Assembly: GCF_000317475.1 (NCBI RefSeq)
Contig: NC_019729.1
Location: forward strand, 5,346,501 to 5,410,500
Length of the DNA stretch: 64,000 nucleotides
Source: Oscillatoria nigro-viridis PCC 7112
GTDB lineage: Bacteria; Cyanobacteriota; Cyanobacteriia; Cyanobacteriales; Microcoleaceae
Direction: 5' to 3'
Of this stretch, positions 47,184 through 55,951 are shown piece after piece. Under the pieces are notes generated by a model that made no database searches, was not told where the DNA came from, and was given only the letters and a program-made list of their open reading frames with translations. The number at the start of each line of letters is the position of its first letter. The first letter of the stretch is position 1. The position numbers and the translations under genes were made by a program.

Positions 47184-49262
47184 TCAAAGGCCTGTCGGTG
47201 CGTGGGGTTCAATGTCTGGGTCAAATCCTCCAACTTGATTGGTGCGAATTATCCACAAAAATGCTCCCTGTTTTAAGAAAATTTTGGCTATTTCATCTTG
47301 GGTGCGCCTGGGCAGCATTGTGCGGTAACTAATAGCAGCTTTTATCAGGTTCGCTATACCGACAAAAAAGGTTTTTTTCAGTTCAGAATCAATCCCCGCT
47401 AATCTCGAATTTCTGCGCCAATCTGGACGGACAATGCCGAGGGGCATTAATACTGTTTCTAAACTTTCTCCTAATGCTACTAGCTGATTAAATCGTTGAG
47501 TTTGTGCGTCGGTGGGATGTGTTTTCAGCCAGTCTTGAATCTGAGGATTTGACTCTATTTCGGAAGTGATTTTTTTAATTGTCGCGTAAATTGCCTGACT
47601 TGAATCTTGGACGCAAGAAGTTGCTGGCGTGACTAAACTTGCGCCGGTGCCGTCTCCGCTGCGGTAGCGGGCCATCATGATATCTAGCTGCTGGTTTAAT
47701 TCCGTTAAAGGCGACAAGGTGATGCCGTCAAAATCGTAGTCGCAACACACGCAGTCTAATTTACAGATGATATCGCAAACCGGGCGATCGCCCAACCAGC
47801 CGCGCTGCAAGTCTCCCATGTAGCTTTGCCATTTGTTGGAACCGGCGACAATTCCGTCGGGATTGTGGGCGTAAACTTGTTTGTATTCTATGTCAAAACG
47901 CAGTTCGCCGGTAAAGCGATCTCGCACCACTTTTGCTACTCCGAAAGCAAAATGTCCGGTGACAATTCCCAGCGCTGGCTTTTCGCCTTTTTTGCCGCCG
48001 ATACCGCCGAAACTGTGAATCACTATGCCGATATCTCCTTCTTGCCAAGGAGAGATTGAAGCGTTTTCTGCAGCATCATTTGGGGTTAACAATACTCTTT
48101 TTGCTTGCCCTTTTTGGGCTGGTGTATTTTCCCAATTTTTGCTGCTTAAATAAGCGAGAGATTTTTCGAGACCGAAATGTGTTTCATCTGGGATTAATTG
48201 AGCAATTTTGCGGGGTTCGATTGCCTGCACTACAAACATATTTTCTTCGTCTCTTTCGCCGTAAATGTACCAGCCGTCTGGATTTAAGGGCGATTGTTCG
48301 ATCAGGTGATTGGTAGACCTCGCTACGCCATTTTTGTCGGGCTGTACTTGCGGAATCCGAATGATTTCGGCTGCGCCGTCAAATTGTTGAGATGTTTTGT
48401 TGAAATGCCGGACAATAAATTTGTCGCTGTCGGGTTCTTTTCGCTGTAAAATTGATACTAAAGCGCACAAACGTCCGATAATTTGTACTGGTTCGCGATC
48501 GATCGTGAGTTCGCGGCGATCGCTGCTGCTATAATGAATCGCAATCACTGGCCTGCGTAGCATCACAGTCACGCTGTCTTCGAGTCTGGTGCCTGCTAGA
48601 GTTTCTAAAGGGCCGACATTCCGCCAGCCGTTCAATCTATCTGGATGGATATTGCCAGATTTTTTACTATCTATAGCCTGTTTTGTGAAGTTGATATCTT
48701 GCGTTACTGCATGGACAAAAAACTGTACTTTGCGATTTGTACTCCATTTCAAAAATGCTGTTGTGCCAATAAAGTTTCTATATTTTTTCGGTGCATTTAT
48801 TACTTCAAAAAACACTGTGCCGTAGGGCTGGCGCTCTTCCTTTGACGGTAAAATTAAGCGCCCGTGCCAAAGAGCGATCGGCTTGTAGAGATAGGCAACT
48901 GCTGCTGGATTTTCGCAGATTATCTCCGGCTCAAACGCTGCTGAGATATCGCTTCCTCCTCCAAAAATAGCAGCAGCTAAATTTCCTTCACTTTCTACAA
49001 AGATGGGTTCTAAAAAAACCTTTTCAGGTTCGGAAATATTAAGGGTTGAATTGCCAGTTTTTCTGGGAGACGAGCGGCTAAATAAATGGCGACCCCCCTC
49101 TAATTTCGCCTGCAACCAATTAAGAAAAATGCGAATAAAAATAAAAGCTGTTAAACCAAAAACAACAGCTAAAACAATCAGCCCCAGGGTCAAAATGAAT
49201 TGGTTGAAAGACTGACCTGACACTAAAAAAAATGTTGGCCCGAGCGAAGAAAATGCCGCCAT
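47184..49262 (-). CDS. Large cyanobacterial membrane-anchored protein with Cys cluster, unknown function
   Basis: A 692-residue product. One membrane segment sits near residues 23-47 (FILTLGLIVLAVVFGLTAFI), followed by a large soluble part. Notable stretches are AAIFGGGSDISAAFEPEIIC, SFGGIGGKKGEKPALGIVTG, the cysteine cluster CDIICKLDCVCCDYDFD (about 492-508), and GDGTGASLVTPATSCVQDSS near 540. I recall similar stretches in cyanobacterial proteins annotated as predicted CAAX-type (Abi) proteases, but the multi-helix membrane protease core is absent here, so I leave the function open. It follows the 49268-49939 gene by five bases, so the two form one operon. Confidence 0.6.
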   Translation of the reverse strand: MAAFSSLGPTFFLVSGQSFNQFILTLGLIVLAVVFGLTAFIFIRIFLNWLQAKLEGGRHLFSRSSPRKTGNSTLNISEPEKVFLEPIFVESEGNLAAAIFGGGSDISAAFEPEIICENPAAVAYLYKPIALWHGRLILPSKEERQPYGTVFFEVINAPKKYRNFIGTTAFLKWSTNRKVQFFVHAVTQDINFTKQAIDSKKSGNIHPDRLNGWRNVGPLETLAGTRLEDSVTVMLRRPVIAIHYSSSDRRELTIDREPVQIIGRLCALVSILQRKEPDSDKFIVRHFNKTSQQFDGAAEIIRIPQVQPDKNGVARSTNHLIEQSPLNPDGWYIYGERDEENMFVVQAIEPRKIAQLIPDETHFGLEKSLAYLSSKNWENTPAQKGQAKRVLLTPNDAAENASISPWQEGDIGIVIHSFGGIGGKKGEKPALGIVTGHFAFGVAKVVRDRFTGELRFDIEYKQVYAHNPDGIVAGSNKWQSYMGDLQRGWLGDRPVCDIICKLDCVCCDYDFDGITLSPLTELNQQLDIMMARYRSGDGTGASLVTPATSCVQDSSQAIYATIKKITSEIESNPQIQDWLKTHPTDAQTQRFNQLVALGESLETVLMPLGIVRPDWRRNSRLAGIDSELKKTFFVGIANLIKAAISYRTMLPRRTQDEIAKIFLKQGAFLWIIRTNQVGGFDPDIEPHAPTGL

Positions 49263-49267
49263 AATAT

Positions 49268-49939
49268 CTAAAAACGAGTTTTAGGTTCGATCCAGTCTGT
49301 GCTGGCTTGACTGCCGAAAACTAGGGGTTTGTCCTCGGTGACTGCTACCGTTTGCCCTGTCATATCAACTGCACAAAGAGGCCAAGATCGATCGCCCAAA
49401 TTGCCTGCGCGGAACAGAACTTGTCCGGGACAAACTTGACTCCAACCCAACAATACAGCATGAGTGTAAAGACTGCGAGCGGGAGCAACGGTATAAGTGT
49501 AGTTATCATTTTTGTCCCAAATGACACCGTAGTCGGACATATCGGAAGAGTTGAAAAGTGCTTCAAATTCGCGGGCGAGAATGCGCGAACCGTCTTGATT
49601 CCAAGAAACAGGCACTAAAATGGCGATCGTCCCGGACATATCTGTGTCATCGCTAGCATACATTCCGCTTTCGGCAAGCGGCGAAGCAGCCGCCACTGTT
49701 TGCAGTTCCCCGGTTTTGAGATTTTCCACAAACATGACACTGCTAACCCGACACCGGGAGAATTCCGGCTGTACTTGCAACTCAATTCGACTGTAAGCTG
49801 CGTGTTGGCCGTTAGTTGATACTAGGGATGGACTGCGATAATAGCGGAGGCCCGTGCCTGCAGTGGAGCTCACTTTAGCATGAGTGGCACTAATCCATTC
49901 CCAAGGAACGGGATAAGGGCTATTTAAAGGGTCAGTCAT
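49268..49939 (-). CDS. Unknown protein co-transcribed with the large membrane protein
   Basis: About 223 residues from ATG 49939 (TDPLNSPYPVPWEWISATHA). Twelve upstream codons are open but unsupported. It is beta-rich, with STNGQHAAYSRIELQVQPEF, FVENLKTGELQTVAAASPL, TIAILVPVSWNQDGSRILAR and YTHAVLLGWSQVCPGQVLFR. The pattern of short strands with polar turns recalls part of a WD40/TolB propeller. No signal peptide is seen. The five-base spacing to the next gene implies coupled expression. Confidence 0.65.
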   Translation of the reverse strand: MTDPLNSPYPVPWEWISATHAKVSSTAGTGLRYYRSPSLVSTNGQHAAYSRIELQVQPEFSRCRVSSVMFVENLKTGELQTVAAASPLAESGMYASDDTDMSGTIAILVPVSWNQDGSRILAREFEALFNSSDMSDYGVIWDKNDNYTYTVAPARSLYTHAVLLGWSQVCPGQVLFRAGNLGDRSWPLCAVDMTGQTVAVTEDKPLVFGSQASTDWIEPKTRF

Positions 49940-50049
49940 CGGTTTTTTTTCCAAAAGTTTTACTGAATTATCCAACAGATTCAGGCTGGCGCAACGGACT
50001 AGAAACCTGGTTTCTGACTCGAGGCTTCGCCACCAAACCCCAGATTTAT

Positions 50050-50064
50050 AGAAACCGGGTTTCT
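50050..50064. repeat. Dispersed palindrome AGAAACCGGGTTTCT
   Basis: Arms AGAAACC and GGTTTCT around one base. Identical copies lie at 61201-61215 and 61250-61264, and variants near 3836, 35178 and 50006. It is abundant in spacers only. AAATCTA heptamers (50090-50122) follow this copy. Confidence 0.7.
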
Positions 50065-50177
50065 TTTTTAGATTTTAGATGGAAGGACAAATCTAAAATC
50101 TAAAATCTAAAATCTAAAATCGGATAGGTAAAATAGTATCGAAATTAATCTGCTCTGTACACCGAGAGGGAGGAAAC

Positions 50178-51113
50178 ATGACCCGATCTTTTAACCAAAA
50201 ACCTTCAATCCCCCCCACTCGCGTCTCCAAGTCGCGGGGAAAAGGTTTGCTTGTACTGTCGCTGATTTTTCGACTGCTGCTGCTGGGGGTGGGCAGCGGT
50301 TTTGCGTGGGTTTTGGGGATGGCGATCGCTCAAATTTATCCGTCAGGCGCGACGGAGATGCCGCTGGCAGAGAGATTGCTGCGTGTAACTCAAAATTTGA
50401 CCTCCAGCCCGAAACGCGCCCCAGCAACGCCAATTCCGGCGCTCCCGCCACCAACCGCTACACCGACTCCCCAGTCAACAGTCAGTCCAGCCCAGAGAGA
50501 GAAATTGCAGTCGGATTTGAGACAGTTGCAGGGCGAACTCAACGCGCTGATCGGGCGCACGGCAGCTTTGGAGAGTCAGTTGGGTACCAGCCGCCCGACG
50601 GAAACTTTGGAAAAGCGTTTGCAGTTGATGTCGCGGGAATTGGCTGGGCCGGAAACGGCGGCAAGTCCTGTTCCTGCTTTACCGGAGGTGGCGGGCAGCC
50701 CGAGTCTGAACCCTGAAACGGTGAATACTGCCCCACAGAATGCCAACAATCCGGTGTTTGGGGGGGATGCGCTGATGGTGACTCTGCCCAGCGATGTTTT
50801 GTTTGATACTGGCAGCATTTCTTTGCGCGCGGGTACTAATGCGATTTTGGACAATTTGGTGGCGGAGTTGGGGAATCACCAGGGGGCAACTGTGCGGGTT
50901 GCGGGCCACACTGACGACGTGGGGGAAGCGGCGGACAATCGCAATGTGTCGTTTGCGCGGGCTCAGGCGGTGGTGCAGTATTTGTCGGGCGTACTCGGTC
51001 AGAAGTATCATTGGGTGGCGATCGGCTATGGGGAAAGTCGCCCTTCGGTGGAGAATAGTTCCGATACTAATCGGCAGCGCAACCGCCGCATTGAAGTGGC
51101 AATTAGTCCTTAG
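50178..51113 (+). CDS. OmpA-family peptidoglycan-binding membrane protein
   Basis: A 311-residue protein. Membrane anchor near residues 22-50 (LLVLSLIFRLLLLGVGSGFA), a Pro-rich stretch, a short coiled coil (REKLQSDLRQLQGELNALIG, near 104-150), then an OmpA/MotB C-terminal domain: VLFDTGSISLRAGTNAILDN, VRVAGHTDDVGEAADNRNVS and RQRNRRIEVAISP. The Asp and Arg of the diaminopimelate-binding pocket are present. It would tie the membrane to peptidoglycan. ATG 50178 has an excellent ribosome site (GGGAGG). It lies between divergent and convergent unrelated genes, so it is a single-gene unit. Confidence 0.88.
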   Translation: MTRSFNQKPSIPPTRVSKSRGKGLLVLSLIFRLLLLGVGSGFAWVLGMAIAQIYPSGATEMPLAERLLRVTQNLTSSPKRAPATPIPALPPPTATPTPQSTVSPAQREKLQSDLRQLQGELNALIGRTAALESQLGTSRPTETLEKRLQLMSRELAGPETAASPVPALPEVAGSPSLNPETVNTAPQNANNPVFGGDALMVTLPSDVLFDTGSISLRAGTNAILDNLVAELGNHQGATVRVAGHTDDVGEAADNRNVSFARAQAVVQYLSGVLGQKYHWVAIGYGESRPSVENSSDTNRQRNRRIEVAISP

Positions 51114-51139
51114 TCAGCAGATTTGTGGATACTAGATTT

Positions 51140-51209
51140 ATTGCATGAATCTTTGATTGATAGTCAACCGCAGATGTAAGGCAGATAAACGCGGATAAAC
51201 GCAGATAAT
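51140..51209. repeat. 70-bp dispersed repeat, copy 1 (partner 58434-58504)
   Basis: Both copies run from TTGCAT.AATCTTTGAT through ACCGCAGAT to three GATAAAC.C-type units. Same orientation, roughly 80% alike by eye. Confidence 0.65.
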
Positions 51210-51278
51210 TTCCAGAGAGGAGAGCGAATGCTTGCAATTGGAGTCTACTGTGTTGAATTCTCAAGGCGTAAGCTGCTG

Positions 51279-52391
51279 TCACGCTGAAGGTGTCAGAGGT
51301 GGCAAGTCAGAATTATTTTTAGCCCGATCTATTGCCTCTCGATGTTCGCTCCTAAGTTTCGGTTTTAAATACAGGTTCTCAATCAAAGCTGCCACTCCCG
51401 CAAACCAAGGCGGCACAATTACTGCTCCAATAATTCCTAATACTTGAACGCCTCCCAATACAGACAGCAATTGATATAAGGGATGCACACCAACCGATGA
51501 ACCAACCAGCAAAGGATCTAGTACGTAAGTTTCTAAATTCTGGATGATTACAAATAACAGTAAGACCCACAAAAGTACCCAGCCACCTTTAGCTAATGCT
51601 ACGATTAATGCTGGTCCTGCTCCCAACACTGGGCCGATGAAGGGAATCAAGTTGGTAACACCTGCGATCGCACCCAAGCCTAAAGCAAATTCCGGCATTC
51701 CCAAAATGCTCAAACCTGTGGTAATAAATATCCCTAAAATGCCCGAAACTAACACTCGCCCGCGAATATAACTCCCCATTCTTTGACCGATTGGCGCCGC
51801 TTGTGCAGCTAATTTTGCATCCCAAGGTTTCGGGAAAAACTGCACCAAACTTTTGATTAATGTGTCGCTGTCCGCAACCATGTAACCTGAAATAAATAAT
51901 GCTAAAACTAAGCTGAAGAAACCGCCGAGAATGCCTCTGGTTAAACTGTACGATCGCAAAACCAGTTGTTGACTCGATCGAATCAGCCAATTAGTTAGCG
52001 ATTGAGTGTCCACCAACTGACCCACCAAGGTTGGGGCATCGTCGGTGAGGCGACTCAATACATTAGTTGCCACTGTTCGCAAACTTTCGACATAAACTGG
52101 TAACTGCCGCAGCAGTAACTCTATTTGTTCGATGACCGTGGGCCCGATTAACACTACCGTCCCGCTAAATCCGCCGATGAGAGTTAAATAAACCATAATC
52201 ACCGCCAGCCAGCGGGGAACCCGCATGGTTTCGGCCCAATTCACGATCGGGACGATCGAAGCAGCCAGCACAACTGATATCATCAGAATTACTAGCAGGC
52301 TCCGCAATTGCCACAGCAGCACTAGCAGCAAGGACGATGCTACAATTAGCAGCAAGTTAGGTAAAGAAATGGTAATCCGCTGTTCTGACAT
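51279..52391 (-). CDS. AI-2E family (PerM/UPF0118) membrane permease
   Basis: A 370-residue integral membrane protein with about eight hydrophobic segments (NLLLIVASSLLLVLLWQLRS, WLAVIMVYLTLIGGFSGTVV, GWVLLWVLLLFVIIQNLETY). Family signatures are GMPEFALGLGAIAGVTNLIP with FIGPVLGAGPALIVAL, and LETYVLDPLLVGSSVGVHPL. Members export small molecules or act as antiporters; none of this fixes the substrate. ATG 52391 (SEQRITISLPNLL) is the family-like start; 33 upstream codons are open but unsupported. Confidence 0.9.
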   Translation of the reverse strand: MSEQRITISLPNLLLIVASSLLLVLLWQLRSLLVILMISVVLAASIVPIVNWAETMRVPRWLAVIMVYLTLIGGFSGTVVLIGPTVIEQIELLLRQLPVYVESLRTVATNVLSRLTDDAPTLVGQLVDTQSLTNWLIRSSQQLVLRSYSLTRGILGGFFSLVLALFISGYMVADSDTLIKSLVQFFPKPWDAKLAAQAAPIGQRMGSYIRGRVLVSGILGIFITTGLSILGMPEFALGLGAIAGVTNLIPFIGPVLGAGPALIVALAKGGWVLLWVLLLFVIIQNLETYVLDPLLVGSSVGVHPLYQLLSVLGGVQVLGIIGAVIVPPWFAGVAALIENLYLKPKLRSEHREAIDRAKNNSDLPPLTPSA

Positions 52392-52538
52392 GATTAAGTA
52401 ATCAAGGTTTGTATTCGCGCTTATGTCATCCCGCAGGGCGGGTTTATTTATATTCTCATTTACCAAATATATGTCGGGTAAAACCCGCACCTACTCATAT
52501 TATAATAAAAAGTAACATCGGTTCAAAAAAAAAATAAG

Positions 52539-53507
52539 ATGCAACCGCCATATTCAACCCAAGATTTCTCCACTATTTCGTCTATTAAATCACCCACGCT
52601 GTTTTACGAATGGCAAAATTATCGCTGTGCTTATGAAGTTTATAAACCAACTACTGCGACAGAAGATAGCATCCCTTTGTTATTAATTCACCCGATTGGA
52701 GTTGGTTTGTCAAGAATCTTTTGGCATAGATTTTGTGAGAGTTGGTACAAAGCAGGGAATAGTAATCCGATTTACAATCCCGACCTTTTGGGCTGCGGCG
52801 ATTGCGAAATGCCGGCTGTGGCTTGCTATCCTGACGATTGGGCGGCACAGTTGCAGTATTTCTTGGAAACTGCAGTCAAAAAACCTGCGATCGTCCTCGT
52901 GCAAGGTGCTTTACTGTCTGTAGGCTTGGCTTTAGCAAAAATGCAGCAGGAAAGCGGCTCAAATTTCATTCGCGGGTTAGTCCTCGCGGGGCCTCCAGCT
53001 TGGGCGGTAATGAACAAACATTCGACAGAAACACAGCAACGGATTGTCTGGAATTTGTTAAATTCTCCCCTGGGAAACGCTTTTTACCGCTACGCCAGAC
53101 GCGCTGAGTTTTTGCGTTCTTTTTCCATCAAACAACTGTTTGGCGATGCGGCAAAAGTTGACAGCGAATGGTTGGATGCTTTGCAGGCTGGGGCGGCGAA
53201 TCCTGACAGCCGGCACGCGGTTTTCTCGTTTTTAGCGGGGTTTTGGCGGCAGGATTATAGTAGCACGATTCAAAAGTTCGATCGCCCCGCACTCGTTGTG
53301 ATGGGAGAAAAAGCCTCCAGCATCAGTCAAGAGGGTAAGGAAGAAAAACCGGATGAAAGATTAGCGCAATATTTAGCTGCTTTTCCAAATGGGGAAGGTT
53401 TATTAATGCCGGGGCGGAATGTTTTGCCCTATGAATCAACCGCAGAATTTGTCGCGGCTGTTGCCGAATTTGTGAATAAGTTAAATACAAATTCAATCTT
53501 TTTCTGA
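52539..53507 (+). CDS. Alpha/beta-hydrolase fold protein lacking the usual nucleophile serine
   Basis: A 322-residue product. The hydrolase fold is shown by LLLIHPIGVGLSRIFWHRF (oxyanion loop), NPDLLGCGDCEMPA, a strand-turn-helix at IVLVQGALLSVGLALAKMQ near residue 125, and a closing GEGLLMPGRNVLPYESTAEF. At the nucleophile elbow, where V-x-G-x-S-x-G is expected, the sequence is VQGALLS, so the serine position seems to be Leu or Ala. It may be a non-catalytic or differently catalytic relative. It diverges from the AI-2E gene. ATG 52539 follows an A-rich stretch rather than a clear ribosome site. Confidence 0.75.
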   Translation: MQPPYSTQDFSTISSIKSPTLFYEWQNYRCAYEVYKPTTATEDSIPLLLIHPIGVGLSRIFWHRFCESWYKAGNSNPIYNPDLLGCGDCEMPAVACYPDDWAAQLQYFLETAVKKPAIVLVQGALLSVGLALAKMQQESGSNFIRGLVLAGPPAWAVMNKHSTETQQRIVWNLLNSPLGNAFYRYARRAEFLRSFSIKQLFGDAAKVDSEWLDALQAGAANPDSRHAVFSFLAGFWRQDYSSTIQKFDRPALVVMGEKASSISQEGKEEKPDERLAQYLAAFPNGEGLLMPGRNVLPYESTAEFVAAVAEFVNKLNTNSIFF

Positions 53508-53535
53508 AGAGACCTTCTAATAATAACTGACACAG

Positions 53536-53820
53536 TTAATAGACCTCATCATGTGTGCCGATGTCGAGTAAAACAATGACTTCACTATTTGTTTCCGTAT
53601 CCTCTTCAATTGAGAAAACGATACGACAATCATAGCCGCAAGAGCAGGAGTGAAGACCGTCGAGTTTGCCGCCTAGTTTGTGGGTACCTAGGTTTGGAAA
53701 AAATACATCTGCTTCCATTTGTTGAAGAGATTCTTCAATACGTTGCTGGATCTCAGGATTTCGTTTGACAAACTTGCGAAATGCTCGTTGGAATTTGGGA
53801 GTCAGAACCAGTTGTCTCAT
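53536..53820 (-). CDS. YafQ/RelE-type toxin
   Basis: A 94-residue basic protein typical of YafQ-like mRNA interferases: RQLVLTPKFQRAFRKFVKRN, GTHKLGGKLDGLHSC, YDCRIVFSIEE, and the closing LLDIGTHDEVY, in which the His and terminal Tyr match the catalytic set of this branch. It would cleave mRNA on the ribosome when free. Its ATG overlaps the antitoxin stop as ATGA, indicating translational coupling. Confidence 0.88.
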   Translation of the reverse strand: MRQLVLTPKFQRAFRKFVKRNPEIQQRIEESLQQMEADVFFPNLGTHKLGGKLDGLHSCSCGYDCRIVFSIEEDTETNSEVIVLLDIGTHDEVY

Positions 53821-54044
53821 GATTCCGGCTCGTCCAAAGACTGGCGTAATGCTGAAATAACATCCTCGGCTGACTGCTGTCGAAATTTGCCTGTACGGAA
53901 ATCAGCTAAGGTTTGTTGGGCATCAGCAGCTATTTCCGCGCGGATACTCTCGCGGTGACGGTTTTGCAGGATTTTTATCAGCATTTCCTGCTGTTCGTAT
54001 GACAATTGCAAAGCAGTTTCTAGCACTTGGTCGAGGGTATTCAT
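53817..54044 (-). CDS. Antitoxin of the YafQ/RelE-type pair
   Basis: A 75-residue acidic partner (NTLDQVLETALQLSYEQQEM, AEIAADAQQTLADFRTGKF). No clear ribbon-helix-helix is readable, but small size, order (antitoxin first) and the ATGA overlap make the role likely. It probably represses its own operon. Confidence 0.75.
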   Translation of the reverse strand: MNTLDQVLETALQLSYEQQEMLIKILQNRHRESIRAEIAADAQQTLADFRTGKFRQQSAEDVISALRQSLDEPES

Positions 54045-54119
54045 AGAGCTAGGCTATTACCTCTAAGGTTGAACAACTTGCGAAGTTTAGTATAATTGTA
54101 TCGCTTATTCCAAGACTAG

Positions 54120-54350
54120 GCTAAACTTAAAGAAAAATGTACTAAACTCGGTCTTGTCATAAGCGATCGCAAAATCATTGCGATCGAACCAGGTAAACGC
54201 GGTGGAAAGCCTTGCATCAGGCGAATGCGAATTACCGTGTATGATGTGTTGGGTTGGCTGGCTGCGGGAATGTCTCATACAGAGATTCTAGACGATTTTC
54301 CAGAGTTGACGGAGGAAGACATTAAAGCTTGTTTAGAATTCGGCGGTTGA
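54120..54350 (+). pseudogene. DUF433 antitoxin-like gene remnant
   Basis: The frame reads IIAIEPGKRGGKPCIRRMRI, TVYDVLGWLAAGMSHTEILD and DFPELTEEDIKACLEFGG, an almost complete DUF433 domain (winged-helix/VapB-like). It is open from a TAG at 54117 but has no ATG, GTG or TTG before the domain. The last codons (FGG and the stop) come from the dispersed repeat at 54338-54388. It is therefore probably broken at both ends; a rare start codon such as ATT or ATA cannot be excluded. No VapC/PIN partner follows. Confidence 0.7.
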
Positions 54351-54388
54351 AACCGCTTCTTGTCAAACAAAGTCTGCCTCCGCAGACT
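54338..54388. repeat. 51-bp dispersed repeat, copy 2
   Basis: Partner of 26407-26457. It supplies the stop codon of the DUF433 remnant and ends 13 bases before the convergent cysS stop. Confidence 0.75.
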
Positions 54389-54400
54389 ATGAATTTAGTT

Positions 54401-55951
54401 TCAACCCCGATGCCAGATGGTTGTACCATCTTTTTGATCGATCAGAGTAATTCCCTTATCCTTAAGTTCGTTGCGAATTCTATCGCCCTCAGCGAAATTC
54501 TTAGCTTTCCGGGCATCTTTCCGCTGCTGAATCATTGCCTCAATCTCCCCATCCGTCAAACCACCAACCGAGATTTCCGTCTCAGCTTCCGGCTGAACTT
54601 CCAAACCCAAAACCCCCGCCAAATTCACCAAACTCACCCATTTTTGTTGCAATAAATCCGGTGAAGTTTCTGTTTTTCCCTGATGCACTAAAACATTACC
54701 TTCCTTGCCCAATTCCTTAGCGACTTCAAACAACACTGTCAAAGCACCGGGAGTATTGAAATCATTGTCCATTGCTGATTGAAATTGCTGCACAAGTGTG
54801 CTATCTTGTCCAGTCAATTGCTCGATTTTCTCAACATCCCAACCAAGTTTAGATCCGTGTTGACTGCCAAAAAGCAAGCCTTCTTTCAGAGTATGCCAGC
54901 CATTTTTAGCGCTAGCGATCGCCTCTTCGGTAAAATCAATTTGGCTGCGATACTGCGCCATCAACACAAACAGCCTCACCGCCATCGGTTCTACCGCTTT
55001 TGACTTCTCGCTTCCTTCATTCTGACTCCCCCCCTTACCAAGGAGGGGCTGGGGGGGGTTAGATTCCAAATCGCCCGACCAATTCCCATCCAACAAATCG
55101 CGAATTGTAATAAAATTGTGCAAAGATTTGGACATCTTTTTGCCGTTGACAGTCACAAAAGCATTGTGCATCCAATAATTAGCAAGGGACTTGCCCGTCG
55201 CGGCTTCAGATTGAGCAATTTCATTTTCGTGGTGGGGAAAAGTTAAATCGGAACCGCCGCAGTGAATGTCAATAGTTTCGCCCAAGCAATCGCGCACCAT
55301 TGCCGAACATTCGATGTGCCATCCGGGGCGGCCTTTTCCCCAAGATGAATCCCAAGCAGGTTCTCCCGGTTTAGCGCTTTTCCACAGAGCAAAATCAGAC
55401 GAATCTTGCTTTTTTTGAGCTTCTATTTCTGCTGTTTCCAATCTACCGCTAGCCCCGGCCTGCATTTCTTCCAACTTGCGGCCGGAAAGTTTTCCGTAAT
55501 CGGCAAATTGCCTCACGTTGTAGTAAACGTCGCCGCCTGAAGCATAGGCATAACCTTTATTTTCTAACTCGTGAATCAGCCGTTTTATGCCGTCCATTGT
55601 ATGGGTGGCGCGGGGATATTCATCGGCCCTGAGAATATTCAGCTTGTCCATATCTACGAAATATTCCTCGATGAAGCGTTCCGCCACGGCTTCCATGGTG
55701 GAATTGGTTTCGCGGGCGCGGTTGAGAATTTTGTCGTCAATATCTGTAAAATTCTGCACGTAGCGCACATCGTATCCCCGCCACATCAGATAGCGGCGCA
55801 CCATGTCCCAAACAATGTAAGCGCGGGCGTGGCCGACGTGGCAGTAATCGTATACCGTAACGCCGCAGCAGTACATCCGCACCTTTCCTGGTTCGATGGG
55901 TTCAAAAGGTGATTCGCGACGGGTCAAGCTGTTGTAAAGCGTTAAAGTCAT
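54401..55951 (-). CDS. cysS: Cysteinyl-tRNA synthetase
   Basis: Charges tRNA-Cys. The 516-residue class I synthetase has the HIGH-type motif VYDYCHVGHARAYIVWD with the zinc-binding Cys of MYCCGVTVYD before it, CSAMVRDCLG and DIHCGGSDLTFPHHENEIAQ (further zinc ligands), and KMSKSLHNF. The C-terminal anticodon-binding part ends RIRNELKDKGITLID. It is longer than usual (about 460-490) because about 25 residues (SNPPQPLLGKGGSQNEGS region) come from a dispersed repeat at 55026-55063 inserted in frame after the KMSKS loop. The ATG at 55949-55951 lies inside a 65-bp tandem duplication. No partner gene adjoins it. Confidence 0.95.
   Translation of the reverse strand: MTLTLYNSLTRRESPFEPIEPGKVRMYCCGVTVYDYCHVGHARAYIVWDMVRRYLMWRGYDVRYVQNFTDIDDKILNRARETNSTMEAVAERFIEEYFVDMDKLNILRADEYPRATHTMDGIKRLIHELENKGYAYASGGDVYYNVRQFADYGKLSGRKLEEMQAGASGRLETAEIEAQKKQDSSDFALWKSAKPGEPAWDSSWGKGRPGWHIECSAMVRDCLGETIDIHCGGSDLTFPHHENEIAQSEAATGKSLANYWMHNAFVTVNGKKMSKSLHNFITIRDLLDGNWSGDLESNPPQPLLGKGGSQNEGSEKSKAVEPMAVRLFVLMAQYRSQIDFTEEAIASAKNGWHTLKEGLLFGSQHGSKLGWDVEKIEQLTGQDSTLVQQFQSAMDNDFNTPGALTVLFEVAKELGKEGNVLVHQGKTETSPDLLQQKWVSLVNLAGVLGLEVQPEAETEISVGGLTDGEIEAMIQQRKDARKAKNFAEGDRIRNELKDKGITLIDQKDGTTIWHRG
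55026..55063. repeat. Intergenic-type CCCCCC...GGGGGG repeat inserted in frame in cysS
   Basis: The plus strand reads a C run, CTTACCAAGGAGGGGCTG, then a G run, a palindromic repeat type that I know from cyanobacterial spacers. On the minus strand it is translated as NPPQPLLGKGGS within CysS. Confidence 0.85.
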
